From Aureococcus anophagefferens (lineage: Eukaryota > Sar > Pelagophyceae > Pelagomonadales > Pelagomonadaceae), in NCBI RefSeq assembly GCF_000186865.1, contig NW_008705562.1, positions 2,613,670-2,677,669 on the forward strand: a stretch of DNA of 64,000 bases, given 5' to 3'. Made by a program: the position numbers and the translations under genes. Positions within the stretch are counted from its first letter, which is position 1. Each line of letters starts with the position of its first letter. Below, piece by piece: positions 29,189 to 37,344 of the stretch. The notes under the pieces were generated by a model. It saw nothing but the letters and a program-made list of their open reading frames with translations. It made no database searches and was not told where the DNA came from.

Positions 29189-30155
29189 CGATCATGCATC
29201 GCGTTTAGGCAAGCCACCATCGTTTGTTGCCGTGTCGAGCGCGACGTTGACCAAGTTATTGAAGGGGGTGCGCACCCGAAGATCCCGCCCGGAGGCTCAG
29301 ACGGAGGCGTAGCCGGGGGGTTGGCGTTCCCACACCGGCCCCTTCCTCCGACCCAAAGATCGCGCGCGCACTCGGATCGGAGGTGTGGCGGCGGTACACT
29401 CGCGCCAAGCCTGGTACCGACCGCCACGCCGAGAGCACGCCGGGATTGGCGCAAGGCAGTAGCATCCTGAGTCGCCTCATTCAGACGACACTCAACGGAC
29501 TCTCCGTGGACCGGGGGAGGTTGAGAACGAAGGCACCCGCACCCGACGGGCAGGACGTCCGGCTCGACTAGGCCGATTCAACCTCAGGACCACAAGTGGC
29601 TAGCCGAGGGCACCGCCGAAGAGGACACCCGTAGTCAGCGGGACCGAAGAGAGCAAAGACGCCGACGAAGAGAGCGAAGACGCCGACGTCGACGGAGCCG
29701 CACACAGCGCCACGCTACGAAGAGACGCTGCAGAATGCAGAGAAACGAATGGACACGGGCACATCGAAGCCCGCACACCGAAGCCATCGAGGGCGCCGAC
29801 CCCACCAGCTCCCCCCAAGACTCACGCCGAAGGCATCCGAACGAAGCGAGCGCGCGCGGCAGCCCCCCGGGCCCGTGGGCGACGTCGCGCCGACGGCCAA
29901 GCACTGCAAGCTCTCGCGCGCGGCGCCCCGCCGCCCAATCGACGCGCGCAGCGGGACGCTCCTCCCCGAGCGCCCACCGGACCCAACGCGGCGAGCTCCA
30001 CCACCGGTCGCTGCGCGAGACCACCCCCGCGCACCTCCGAAGGCTGCCCATAAGCTACGGCGTCATCCGATTTTGTTGATACATACGTTGAATAGATGGT
30101 GAAGCTGAGCATATGGGCTGTGGCAAAATGCGATAATCACACGCTAGCATAATCG
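29189..30155. other. Unexplained ~1 kb spacer of lower GC
   Basis: No credible gene is seen in this 967-bp stretch between the reductase start and the BAHD start. GC content drops compared with the neighbours. It has a purine-rich imperfect repeat near 29640-29695 (GAAGAGAGCAAAGACGCCGAC, then GAAGAGAGCGAAGACGCCGAC). A 62-codon frame at 29383-29571 (MWRRYTRAKPG..) and a 138-codon frame on the opposite strand have no recognisable motifs. It may be a decayed transposon, a non-coding RNA gene or a long regulatory region. Confidence 0.5.
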
Positions 30156-31589
30156 ATGGCCGCCTTCGCGCCGTCGGAGCTCGCGATTTACACGCCCGCC
30201 GGCAAGCGCGCGGCGCGCGACGACGCGGCGGCGCAGTGCAGCGTGGCGCGCAGCACGCAACCAGAGCACAAAGAGCAGCTCGGCGCCCTCGACGCGCAGT
30301 TCGCCGGCGGCTACCCGTCGATCGTGGAGCTCTTGATCGTGTTGCCCGACCACGGCATCGACGCGGCGCGCTTCGTCGCCGCCGCGACGGCGGCGGCGCG
30401 GGCGTTCCCGGGCTCCGCCGCGCGGCGCGACGGCGCGTCGCTCGCGGGCGACGCGGGCGTCGCCGTGTCCATCGTCGAGGGCGATCACGCCACGCCGGCG
30501 CCGCACCGCCTCTTCGGCGCGCCCGGCGGCGGTATGAGCCTCCGCGTCGCGAACGGCGCGGACGGCGCGACGGTCGGCGTGCGCTTCGACCACGCGCTCT
30601 GCGACGTCTCCGGCGCGGCCCTNNNNNNNNNNNNNNNNNNNNNNNNNNNNNNNNNNNNNNNNNNNNNNNNNNGCGCCGCCGACGACGCCGCGGCGTGCGC
30701 GGCGCGCGTCCGCGCGGCCGTCGACGGCGGCGACGCGTTCCTGGCCGACTCGCGGCGGCCGAGCGACGTCCACCTCACGTCCTGGTGCGTTAGACGCGAC
30801 GTCCGCTTCGGCGCGTCGGACTGCGCCTTCGCCGTGGGGCCGGGGACCGTCGCGACGGCGGCGCGGTTCTCCGCGCTCCGCGGGGGGCAGCCCGTGGCCA
30901 CGGTGCTCCCGGGTTATCGCGGGGGCCTCCGCGTGTCGGTCGTCGCGCCGACGGCGGTCGCGACGAAGCTCCGCGGCCTCCTCGCGGCGACGCCGCGCGC
31001 TCCGAGGGCCGCGCTCGTCTGGCTCCACGGGCTCGGGGATGTTTCGGACCGCTGGCGGACCCACTTCGAGCGCGCGCTCCCGGGCGTCGAGCTTCGCTTC
31101 CCCGCGGCGCCGCCGCGGCCCGTCGCCGCGAGGGGCGGCGAGACCATGCCGTCCTGGTTCGACCTCGAGACGTGGCCCGTGAGCGCCGACGAGCCGGCCC
31201 CGGACCTCGACGGCGCGATCGCCGCGGTCCGCGACGCCGTCGACGCGCTCGGCGTCCCGCCGGGCCGCGTCGTCGTCGGCGGCTTCAGCCAGGGCGGCGC
31301 CGCCGCGATCGCGGCCGCGCTCGCCGCCGCCGCGCCCTACGCGGGCGTCGTCGCCGTCTCCGGCTGGTGCGCCCAGCGGCCGCCGCCGCCGGCCGCGCTC
31401 CCGCGGCTCTTCTTCTCCGCGGGGACCTCGGACCCGGCCGTGACCTTCAAGCTCGCGAGGCGCTCGGGCCAGCTCCTCGCGGCCCTCGCGCGCGAGCCGG
31501 CGGTCTCCCACGTCCAGCGCGCGAAGCACGACCCGACGCCGGCGGAGCTGGCCGCCGTCGACGGCTTCATTCGCGACGTGTTGCGCTAA
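30156..31589 (+). CDS. BAHD-type acyltransferase fused to acyl-protein thioesterase/carboxylesterase (one gap)
   Basis: A single frame on both sides of a 50-N gap. The N-terminal ~280 residues resemble BAHD acyl-CoA transferases: IVELLIVLPDHGIDAARFV... then VRFDHALCDVSGAA with the catalytic H-x3-D (HALCD) just before the gap, and after it TSWCVRRDVRFGASDCAF, in the position of the family DFGWG motif. The last ~190 residues are a phospholipase/carboxylesterase domain: ALVWLHGLGDVSDRW, the nucleophile GGFSQGG, VAVSGW and a final KHDPTPAELAAVDGF where the family has its histidine region. The fusion point (near residue 285) lies well downstream of the gap, so it is not an assembly artefact of the N run. 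The gene converges on its neighbour with 7 bp between stops. Confidence 0.75.
   Translation: MAAFAPSELAIYTPAGKRAARDDAAAQCSVARSTQPEHKEQLGALDAQFAGGYPSIVELLIVLPDHGIDAARFVAAATAAARAFPGSAARRDGASLAGDAGVAVSIVEGDHATPAPHRLFGAPGGGMSLRVANGADGATVGVRFDHALCDVSGAAXXXXXXXXXXXXXXXXXXAADDAAACAARVRAAVDGGDAFLADSRRPSDVHLTSWCVRRDVRFGASDCAFAVGPGTVATAARFSALRGGQPVATVLPGYRGGLRVSVVAPTAVATKLRGLLAATPRAPRAALVWLHGLGDVSDRWRTHFERALPGVELRFPAAPPRPVAARGGETMPSWFDLETWPVSADEPAPDLDGAIAAVRDAVDALGVPPGRVVVGGFSQGGAAAIAAALAAAAPYAGVVAVSGWCAQRPPPPAALPRLFFSAGTSDPAVTFKLARRSGQLLAALAREPAVSHVQRAKHDPTPAELAAVDGFIRDVLR
30623..30672. other. Assembly gap (50 N)
   Basis: Fifty unresolved bases inside the BAHD domain, right after the HALCD motif. The frame is the same on both sides. 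Confidence 0.98.
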
Positions 31590-31596
31590 TTTAGGG

Positions 31597-32055
31597 CTAC
31601 CTCGCCGCGGCCGCCGCCTCCTGCGCCTCGGCGGCCTTCCGTTTCAGCGCCGTCGCCGCGGCCGCCTCCCGCGCGGACACGAAGGCCGCCGCCTCGCGGG
31701 GCCGCTCCTCCATGAGCGCGTCGAGCGAGAGCAGGACCTCGTCGCGGCGCGCGAGCTTCGCGAGCTGCTGCGCGTCTAGGGCGTCGCCCGCGGCGCGACG
31801 CGCGTCGAGCGCCTTGATCGCGTCGTTCGTCTTGAGGAGCGCCGCCATCTTCTTCTCCCACTGCGACTTCTTCTTCGTGAGCTGCTCCGGCGCGCGCTCG
31901 CCGCCCTTGGCGCCGCAGCGCTTCGCCTTGACGACGCGCAGCTCCTCGACGGTCTCCTGGTCGTTCTGCCGCGCCTTGCGCTTGTTGCGCTCCGATTTCG
32001 TCTCGCAGCCGGGCCGCTTCGGCCGCGACTTGCCCGTGACGTTGGAGAAGCCCAT
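31597..32055 (-). CDS. Small basic coiled-coil protein
   Basis: A 152-residue protein from MGFSNVTGKSRPKRPG to EAQEAAAAAR. It is Lys/Arg/Glu/Ala-rich throughout, with a basic patch KSERNKRKARQND near residue 20 that could be a nuclear localisation signal. A long helix covers residues 65-150. I do not recognise a family. Its start is followed by 149 bp before the stop of the next minus-strand gene. Confidence 0.55.
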   Translation of the reverse strand: MGFSNVTGKSRPKRPGCETKSERNKRKARQNDQETVEELRVVKAKRCGAKGGERAPEQLTKKKSQWEKKMAALLKTNDAIKALDARRAAGDALDAQQLAKLARRDEVLLSLDALMEERPREAAAFVSAREAAAATALKRKAAEAQEAAAAAR

Positions 32056-32204
32056 AGTGCCCTGGTTCGTCGGTCCCGGTGGGCCTTGGCAGCGGCTGGA
32101 CACGCTGAGCTTTTTGTCGCCCAGGTTGTCCCCCCGGGCCCCAGTCCTCAATGCTGCATCAATAAAATTGTTGAACCTACAACCGAAATCAACATACACT
32201 CGGC

Positions 32205-33860
32205 TTACCCATCCGCGGGCGCGCCCGCGCCGCCCGACTCGTCGCCCTCCTCGGCGAAGATGTCGGCGACGTGGTGGTTCCAGGCCGCCGACGCGGGCGG
32301 CGGCGCCGGCGGCGGCTTCTGCTTCGAGAAGGAGGGGAAGCGGCGGACCTTCGGCGGCGGCGGCGGCCTCGGCAGCTCCGCGGCTCCGTCGTGGGGCTCG
32401 CGGGACTCGATGTGGTCGCGGTCCGGCATGGGGTTGCTCCCCGCGACGACGCTCGACTGGCGCTCGAGCTCGACGCCGTCGTCCTCGGGGACCTTCTCCT
32501 CGGCGCGCTCCTCGTCGCGGACCTCGACCTGCCCCCCGCTCCGGCAGAGGGCGCCGCAGCGCGCCGGGCATGTCGCGCGCGCCGGCTCGTCGAGGGACTC
32601 GCGCGGCAGCGTCGCCGGCCGGTCCATGTAGGCCGGCCGGCCGCCGTAGAAGCCCTCCGAGGACCGGCGGCTCGCGCCGAACGCGAGGTAGCGCGGCGAG
32701 AACACGGTCTGGAACTTCGCGAGGGCGTCGTTGAAGCCCTGGGACGCGTCGCTCGCGAGGCTCTTCAGCGACCACGCGCCGTCGGCCCCGGCGTTGGCGT
32801 TGAAGACGCCGGACCCCCGGCGCGTCGCCTTCGAGTTCTTCGTCCGCGCGAGCTTGAGCGCGAGCACGAGCAGGTAGCAGTCCACGCCGAGCGCGAGCGA
32901 CATGTCGACGAACTCGAGGAGGAAGTACTCGGAGACGCGGGCCTCGTTCAGGTAGCGCGTGCGGAAGAGGTAGACGTAGGCGTAGACGACCTTGAGGCTC
33001 AGGAGGCCGACGAGGTTGAACGTCATCACCGCGATGCGCCGCATCGCGCCCTTGAGGTGCGACACGACCCGCGCGATGCCCGCGGTCACGTAGAGCAGCA
33101 GGAACGCCGTCGCCAGGTGCCAGACGGCGTTCAGGATCACCCAGGTCCAGTAGGGGTCCTCGGGCCCGGCGATGGGGTACTGCAGCCCCACGCAGAGGAA
33201 GAGCGGCGGGGAGAGGTTGAAGACGAACGCGGCCGCGGCGAGGGCCCGGTGCGGCAGCTCCGCGTGCTGGATCTTCTTGTTCGCCGCCAGCGAGTAGTGC
33301 CAGAAGATGCACAGCACGTCCAAGGCCCAGAGCGTCATGCAGGGGCTCAGGCCCCACATCGCGTAGAGCACGCGCCAGGACAGGTACCAGTAGCCGCGCG
33401 CCTGGAACCCGTGCGCCGCGCCCGTGTACACGAAGGCCGCGGCGTTGCTCACGAGCACGCAGGACGTCAGGATCGTCGCCACGTTGCAGATCGCGTGGGA
33501 CCCGTCCCGGATCCGCGGGAACTGGAGGCCCAGCGCGCCGGCGGCTGCGACCGCGACGAGGCCGTGAAGCGCGGTGAAGCCCCGGAACAGCAGGTGGAAC
33601 CTGCGGCGGGTCGGGGGGTCGCGCGCGCGAGGGGCGGTTCCGCGCGACACGCACTTCATCGGGTGGTCCCGCTCGAGGTGGTACTGGCAGCGGTCCCCGT
33701 AGAGCGGCTCCGTGCAGTAGCAGCGGCGGTGGTGGCATTCCGTGTCGCCGTTCCATTCGACGGGCGAGTCGACGCGGCACTGATGCGTCGCGTTGCACCA
33801 CGCGCCGCACGGCGCGACGCAGCAGGCCAGCCCGACGAGGGCAGCGCCTCCCCGCGCCAT
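32205..33860 (-). CDS. EGF-like/7TM membrane protein, unknown family
   Basis: A 551-residue protein starting MARGGAALVGLACCVAPCGA, a signal peptide. Next is a cysteine-rich ectodomain (CNATHQC, CHHRRCYCTEPLYGDRCQ) that looks EGF-like. From about residue 75 come seven hydrophobic segments, including FTALHGLVAVAAAGALGL, ICNVATILTSCVLVSNAAAF, MTLWALDVLCIFWHY, AAAAFVFNLSPPLFLCVG, VWHLATAFLLLYVTAG, FNLVGLLSLKVVYAYVY and MSLALGVDCYLLVLAL. The C-terminal ~200 residues are cytosolic and polar, with a poly-proline patch. The layout suggests a receptor-like membrane protein. Its start is 128 bp from that of another 7TM gene pointing the other way. An in-frame Met 37 codons upstream is possible. Confidence 0.65.
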   Translation of the reverse strand: MARGGAALVGLACCVAPCGAWCNATHQCRVDSPVEWNGDTECHHRRCYCTEPLYGDRCQYHLERDHPMKCVSRGTAPRARDPPTRRRFHLLFRGFTALHGLVAVAAAGALGLQFPRIRDGSHAICNVATILTSCVLVSNAAAFVYTGAAHGFQARGYWYLSWRVLYAMWGLSPCMTLWALDVLCIFWHYSLAANKKIQHAELPHRALAAAAFVFNLSPPLFLCVGLQYPIAGPEDPYWTWVILNAVWHLATAFLLLYVTAGIARVVSHLKGAMRRIAVMTFNLVGLLSLKVVYAYVYLFRTRYLNEARVSEYFLLEFVDMSLALGVDCYLLVLALKLARTKNSKATRRGSGVFNANAGADGAWSLKSLASDASQGFNDALAKFQTVFSPRYLAFGASRRSSEGFYGGRPAYMDRPATLPRESLDEPARATCPARCGALCRSGGQVEVRDEERAEEKVPEDDGVELERQSSVVAGSNPMPDRDHIESREPHDGAAELPRPPPPPKVRRFPSFSKQKPPPAPPPASAAWNHHVADIFAEEGDESGGAGAPADG

Positions 33861-33951
33861 AATGCTGCCCCCCGGCTGGGTTTTTCGAGTCTGTAACGTC
33901 GTCATCGAGCCTAGCCTGAAGCCAAAGGTGACCAAAGGAATGGGCATAGAT

Positions 33952-33963
33952 GGGCAGCCCCGA
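33952..33963 (+). promoter_or_regulatory. GGGCAGCCCCGA motif before the 7TM gene
   Basis: Second exact copy of the 12-mer, ending 25 bp before the ATG at 33989 and lying between two divergent membrane-protein genes. Confidence 0.4.
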
Positions 33964-33988
33964 CTGATCACGAGCTGATGGTAGATCC

Positions 33989-35612
33989 ATGCTAGACTGC
34001 GCGCCGCACTTCAGCGTCGTCGCCGATGGGACGTCGGGCGACGACGATCGGCTCGAGGGCTTCCACCTCTTCCCGAGCGACGAGGTCATGTATGCCTACG
34101 CGGACTACTTTGCCTACTACCTGCCCGGCGCGAAGCAGCTGCGGTGCGCCTTTACGTGCCCCCTCGAAATCTATACGGACGCCGAGTTCGACCGGATGGA
34201 CAAGCTCGGCGGCTACAGCTCCCTCGTGTCCCTCGTCGTCCTCAGCTACACGTTCGTGACGCTCATCGCGTTCAAGGAGAACCGACAGAACAACATCGTC
34301 CTCGTCGTCTGGCTGCAGATCGTCCTCGTCGCCCCGCACTGCTACAGCGTCTTCCTGCAGCCGCGACGGGAGCGCTTCTGCGTCGACGACACGACGCGGC
34401 GGACGTCGGGCGCCGGCTGGGACCTGTGCACGACCGAGGGCGCGATCGTGACGTGGGTCTGGCTCGTCGGACGGCGTCCTAGTGGCGGTGACGATTTTCG
34501 AGAGATTTTGACCGGGGAAAATCGTGACCGACATGCTTGGTAGGCTCGTCTCCTGCGGCCTCGTCTTCCTCATCGCCGTCGATTTGTACAACAAGACCGT
34601 GGGCGCCTCGGGCAACCGGCGGGGCCTCGGCGGCGGCGGCGGCGACGACCGCAAGCGGGAGTTGCGGAACAGCGCGGGCGTCCTCCTCGCGACGGTCGTC
34701 GTCATGTCCATCCCGAACGTCGTCCTCCATGCGAAGCAGCAGCTCGGCTACCAGAGCGGGTCCCCCTACTGCTGGATCAACGGCACGAAGGACGCCGACT
34801 ACATCTACTCCCACAGCTACAGCCAGGTCGCCTACATCCAGGCCATCTTCGTCGTCTTCGTGAGCACGGTCATCTACGCGCGGAGCCTCTACTTCATCTG
34901 GCGCCACGACCGGACCGTGCGCCGCAGCATGACGATGCGGCCGTCGTCGCCCCTGGGCGCGGGCGGCGCCAAGCGGTCCTTCAACGACTACTGGATCTGC
35001 CGCTACCACCGCGCGGTCATCCACGTGCTCCTCATCGACTTCCAGGCCGTCGCGCTCACGTACATCCGCTACCGCGTCGACGCGGGCGCGCGGGCGTACG
35101 CCGCCGCGACGGCGGACTGGGGCCAGTGCCTCGGCGCGAAGCACACCTACGACCTCCTCGGAGCGCCCTCCCCCGACTGCGGGCCGCACCCCGACGAGCG
35201 GCCGCCCGCCTGGCTCATGGGCCTCGCGCACCTCGTCCTGTACTGCTGGGGCATCTTCCTCTTCCTCCTCTACGGGACGCGCGCCAAGTTCGTCGACCAG
35301 TGGACCGTCGCCTTCAAGCAGGCCACGCGCAGGACCAACTCCTTCCTCGACGGACTCTCGCCCCGCCCGACGCCCGACCAGCCCAGGATGACCTTCTTCC
35401 AGTCGAATCCGAGCGCCGCGCGCCCCGCCGGCGGCGAAGCGGCGAAGGCCGACGGCGTCGAGCTCAAGGACGCGAAGAACGCCCTCACCCCGCCCCACCG
35501 CCCGAGCGACCAGGTCGCCCACGCCGTCAAGGTCGCCCGGGGGCTCCACGCCGTCCGCGACGTCCGCAAGCCCCCCACCCCCGCGCCCCAACCGGGGTCG
35601 GGGGTCGTCTAG
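33989..35612 (+). CDS. Frizzled-like seven-transmembrane receptor (two exons)
   Basis: Exons are 33989-34461 and 34544-35612 (513 residues). The ectodomain is short with spaced cysteines (CAFTCPLEIYTDAEF). Hydrophobic helices follow: SSLVSLVVLSYTFVTLIAF, IVLVVWLQIVLVAPHCYSVF, AIVTWVWLVSCGLVFLIAVDL, SAGVLLATVVVMSIPNVVL, VAYIQAIFVVFVSTVIYA, IHVLLIDFQAVALTYI and GLAHLVLYCWGIFLFLLYG. The AF-KENRQNNIV loop after helix 1 and CTTEGAIVTWVWL before helix 3 recall class F (Frizzled/Smoothened) receptors, so this is my best guess; a cAMP-receptor-like class is the alternative. The long C-terminal tail is cytosolic. The intron at 34462-34543 uses a GC donor, and only that donor keeps frame. Confidence 0.65.
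34462..34543 (+). mobile_element. Introner family 3 (short), copy in 7TM gene
   Basis: An 82-bp GC-AG intron. Donor octamer GCTCGTCG and exon 2 start GCTCGTCT match in 7 of 8 positions, as expected for a target duplication. The core holds an inverted repeat CGGTGACGATTTTC / GAAAATCGTGACCG (one mismatch). It shares CGGCGTCC and ATTTTCGAGAGatTTTGACCGGG with the intron at 18032-18107 in a different gene. Confidence 0.7.
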
Positions 35613-35623
35613 CCCGGTAATTA

Positions 35624-37216
35624 TCAGCCCACGTCCGGCGCGAAGCGCGACGCGCGGGAAAAGTCCGCGCCGGCGATGGTCGGGAAGAGCAGACCGAGGT
35701 CGCGGCGCGCCGCCGGCTCGCAGAAGGCCGCGAGCTTGCGGACGAGCGAGTCCCGCGGCGGCGGGTCGAGCCGCGCGTACGCGCGGAGCGCGAGGTCGGC
35801 GGTTCCGGGCTGGAAGGTGCCGCCCTCGCCCTCGACGGCGAGGTCGAGCTGGGCCCGCGCCTTCGCCGGGACGTCGCGGCCGAGGTCCGGGAGGCTCGTC
35901 AGAGCCGCGAAGAGCTCCGGCGCGCGCATGCGCCGCGCCTCGCGGCCGAGCGCCGCGAGCGCCGCGTCGGCGGCGGCCGCCGCCGCGGGCCGTTCCCCGC
36001 CGCCGAGGCGCGCGAAGCCCGCGAGGGCCGCGGCGACGGCCGCGGGAGAGAGCTTGGGCGCGAGGCGGAGCCCCGCCGAGTAGACGGCGTCGAGCGCCGC
36101 CGCGCCGGGGACCCAGCCGACCGCGCGGACGAGCCGGCAGCAGTTCGCGAAGCCCTGGACGTCAAGCTCCGGGCCGCGCGCCGCGACGGCGTCGCTGAGC
36201 ACGGCGAGCGTGCCCGCGTCGCAGGGCTGGCCGGGCAGCTCCGCCAGCACTCTCACGGCCCAGAGCACGTTGCAGAGCTCCTGCCGGTCGAGCTCCGGCG
36301 CGTGGCGCTGGAGCGCGCGGCGGAGCGCGGCCCAGGTCCGCTCGGGCGGCGCGAGCGACAGCGACGCGAGGCTCCAGAGCACGTTCGTGCAGGCCTGGCG
36401 GTCGAGCGCGTCGTCGTCCGCGAGGGCCGCGGCCGCGGCGAACAGCGCGTCCGCGGCGGCGGCGGCCGGCTTCCGCGCGAGCATCGCGAGGCCCCAGAGC
36501 GCGTTCGCCAACTCCTGCGACTTGAAGCGCCGCGCCTCGCGGGCGACGGCGGCCTCGAGCGCGTCGTGCGCGTCCGGCGACGGCTTGCCGAGCGCGCGGA
36601 GGCGCCCGAAGCCCCAGAGCGCGTTGCCCACGTGCTGCGGGCGCATGCACGCCGCGACGCGCGGCAGCTCGCCCGCGAGCGCGCGGAGGGGCACGTGGCG
36701 CCGCGGCGCGCGCTCGTCGCGGTCGAGCATGGCGTAGCCGTGCACGGCGTTGGCGACCTCGCGCGCGCCGAGCTCCGGCGCGAGGTCGCGGACGCGCCGC
36801 GCGAGCGTCGCCCACCGCGCGTCGCCCGCGCGCGGCTGGAACCGATCCGGCCGCGACCGCCGCGCGAGCCGCGTCACGGCCGTCGCGACGTTGACGCCGT
36901 TGAGCGGCTCGCGCTCGACGATGTCCAGGATCTCGTCGGGCTCGGCGCTCGTGATGCGCGCGTTCCGCCGCACGGCCTCGCCGTGGCCCTCGCGGCGCCG
37001 CGGCGGCGGCCGCCAGCGCGCGGCCGGCGGCGACGGAGACCGGCGACGCGGCGACGGCCGCCGAGGCCAGCGCGGCGGCGAGCGCTCCCTCGGCCAGCGC
37101 TGCGGCGACCGCGACCGCGACCGCTGCAGCGACCGCTGCGGCGAGCGCTGCCGCCGCGCCGGCACGCGCTGCGGCGACCGCGACCGCGAACGCGACTGCG
37201 CGCGGTAGCGGTACAT
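35624..37216 (-). CDS. SR-rich protein with RNA-binding helical repeats (OPR/FAST-type)
   Basis: A 530-residue protein. Residues 1-95 are an Arg/Ser/Pro-rich tract with many SRSRSPQR- and QRSPQRS-like units. The rest has repeated helical pairs with the signature ELANALWGLAML: HVGNALWGFGRLRALG, ELANALWGLAMLARKP, ACTNVLWSLASLSLAPP and ELCNVLWAVRVLAELP, with weaker units before and after. Such repeats occur in octotricopeptide/Tbc2-like and FAST/RAP-type factors that bind organelle RNA. A terminal RAP domain is not evident. The RS domain would be unusual for an organelle factor. The start MYRYRAQ was chosen because it opens the RS tract; an earlier in-frame Met adds 13 residues. Confidence 0.7.
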   Translation of the reverse strand: MYRYRAQSRSRSRSPQRVPARRQRSPQRSLQRSRSRSPQRWPRERSPPRWPRRPSPRRRSPSPPAARWRPPPRRREGHGEAVRRNARITSAEPDEILDIVEREPLNGVNVATAVTRLARRSRPDRFQPRAGDARWATLARRVRDLAPELGAREVANAVHGYAMLDRDERAPRRHVPLRALAGELPRVAACMRPQHVGNALWGFGRLRALGKPSPDAHDALEAAVAREARRFKSQELANALWGLAMLARKPAAAAADALFAAAAALADDDALDRQACTNVLWSLASLSLAPPERTWAALRRALQRHAPELDRQELCNVLWAVRVLAELPGQPCDAGTLAVLSDAVAARGPELDVQGFANCCRLVRAVGWVPGAAALDAVYSAGLRLAPKLSPAAVAAALAGFARLGGGERPAAAAAADAALAALGREARRMRAPELFAALTSLPDLGRDVPAKARAQLDLAVEGEGGTFQPGTADLALRAYARLDPPPRDSLVRKLAAFCEPAARRDLGLLFPTIAGADFSRASRFAPDVG

Positions 37217-37344
37217 CCACTGAGATGACGACGAGCTGCGGTCAAATGCGCCCAAGGCGCCTCATCGATCGCGCGCTGCGGCACTATGACTTCACTTCTT
37301 GGTTGCTTGTACATTCAAGGACGGCTCGTTCGGTGCCCGACACG

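Noticed and set aside
29383..29571. 62-codon frame MWRRYTRAKPG.. in the spacer
   Set aside because: Too short, no family motif and unlike the codon use of neighbouring genes; it could be a transposon remnant but that cannot be supported.
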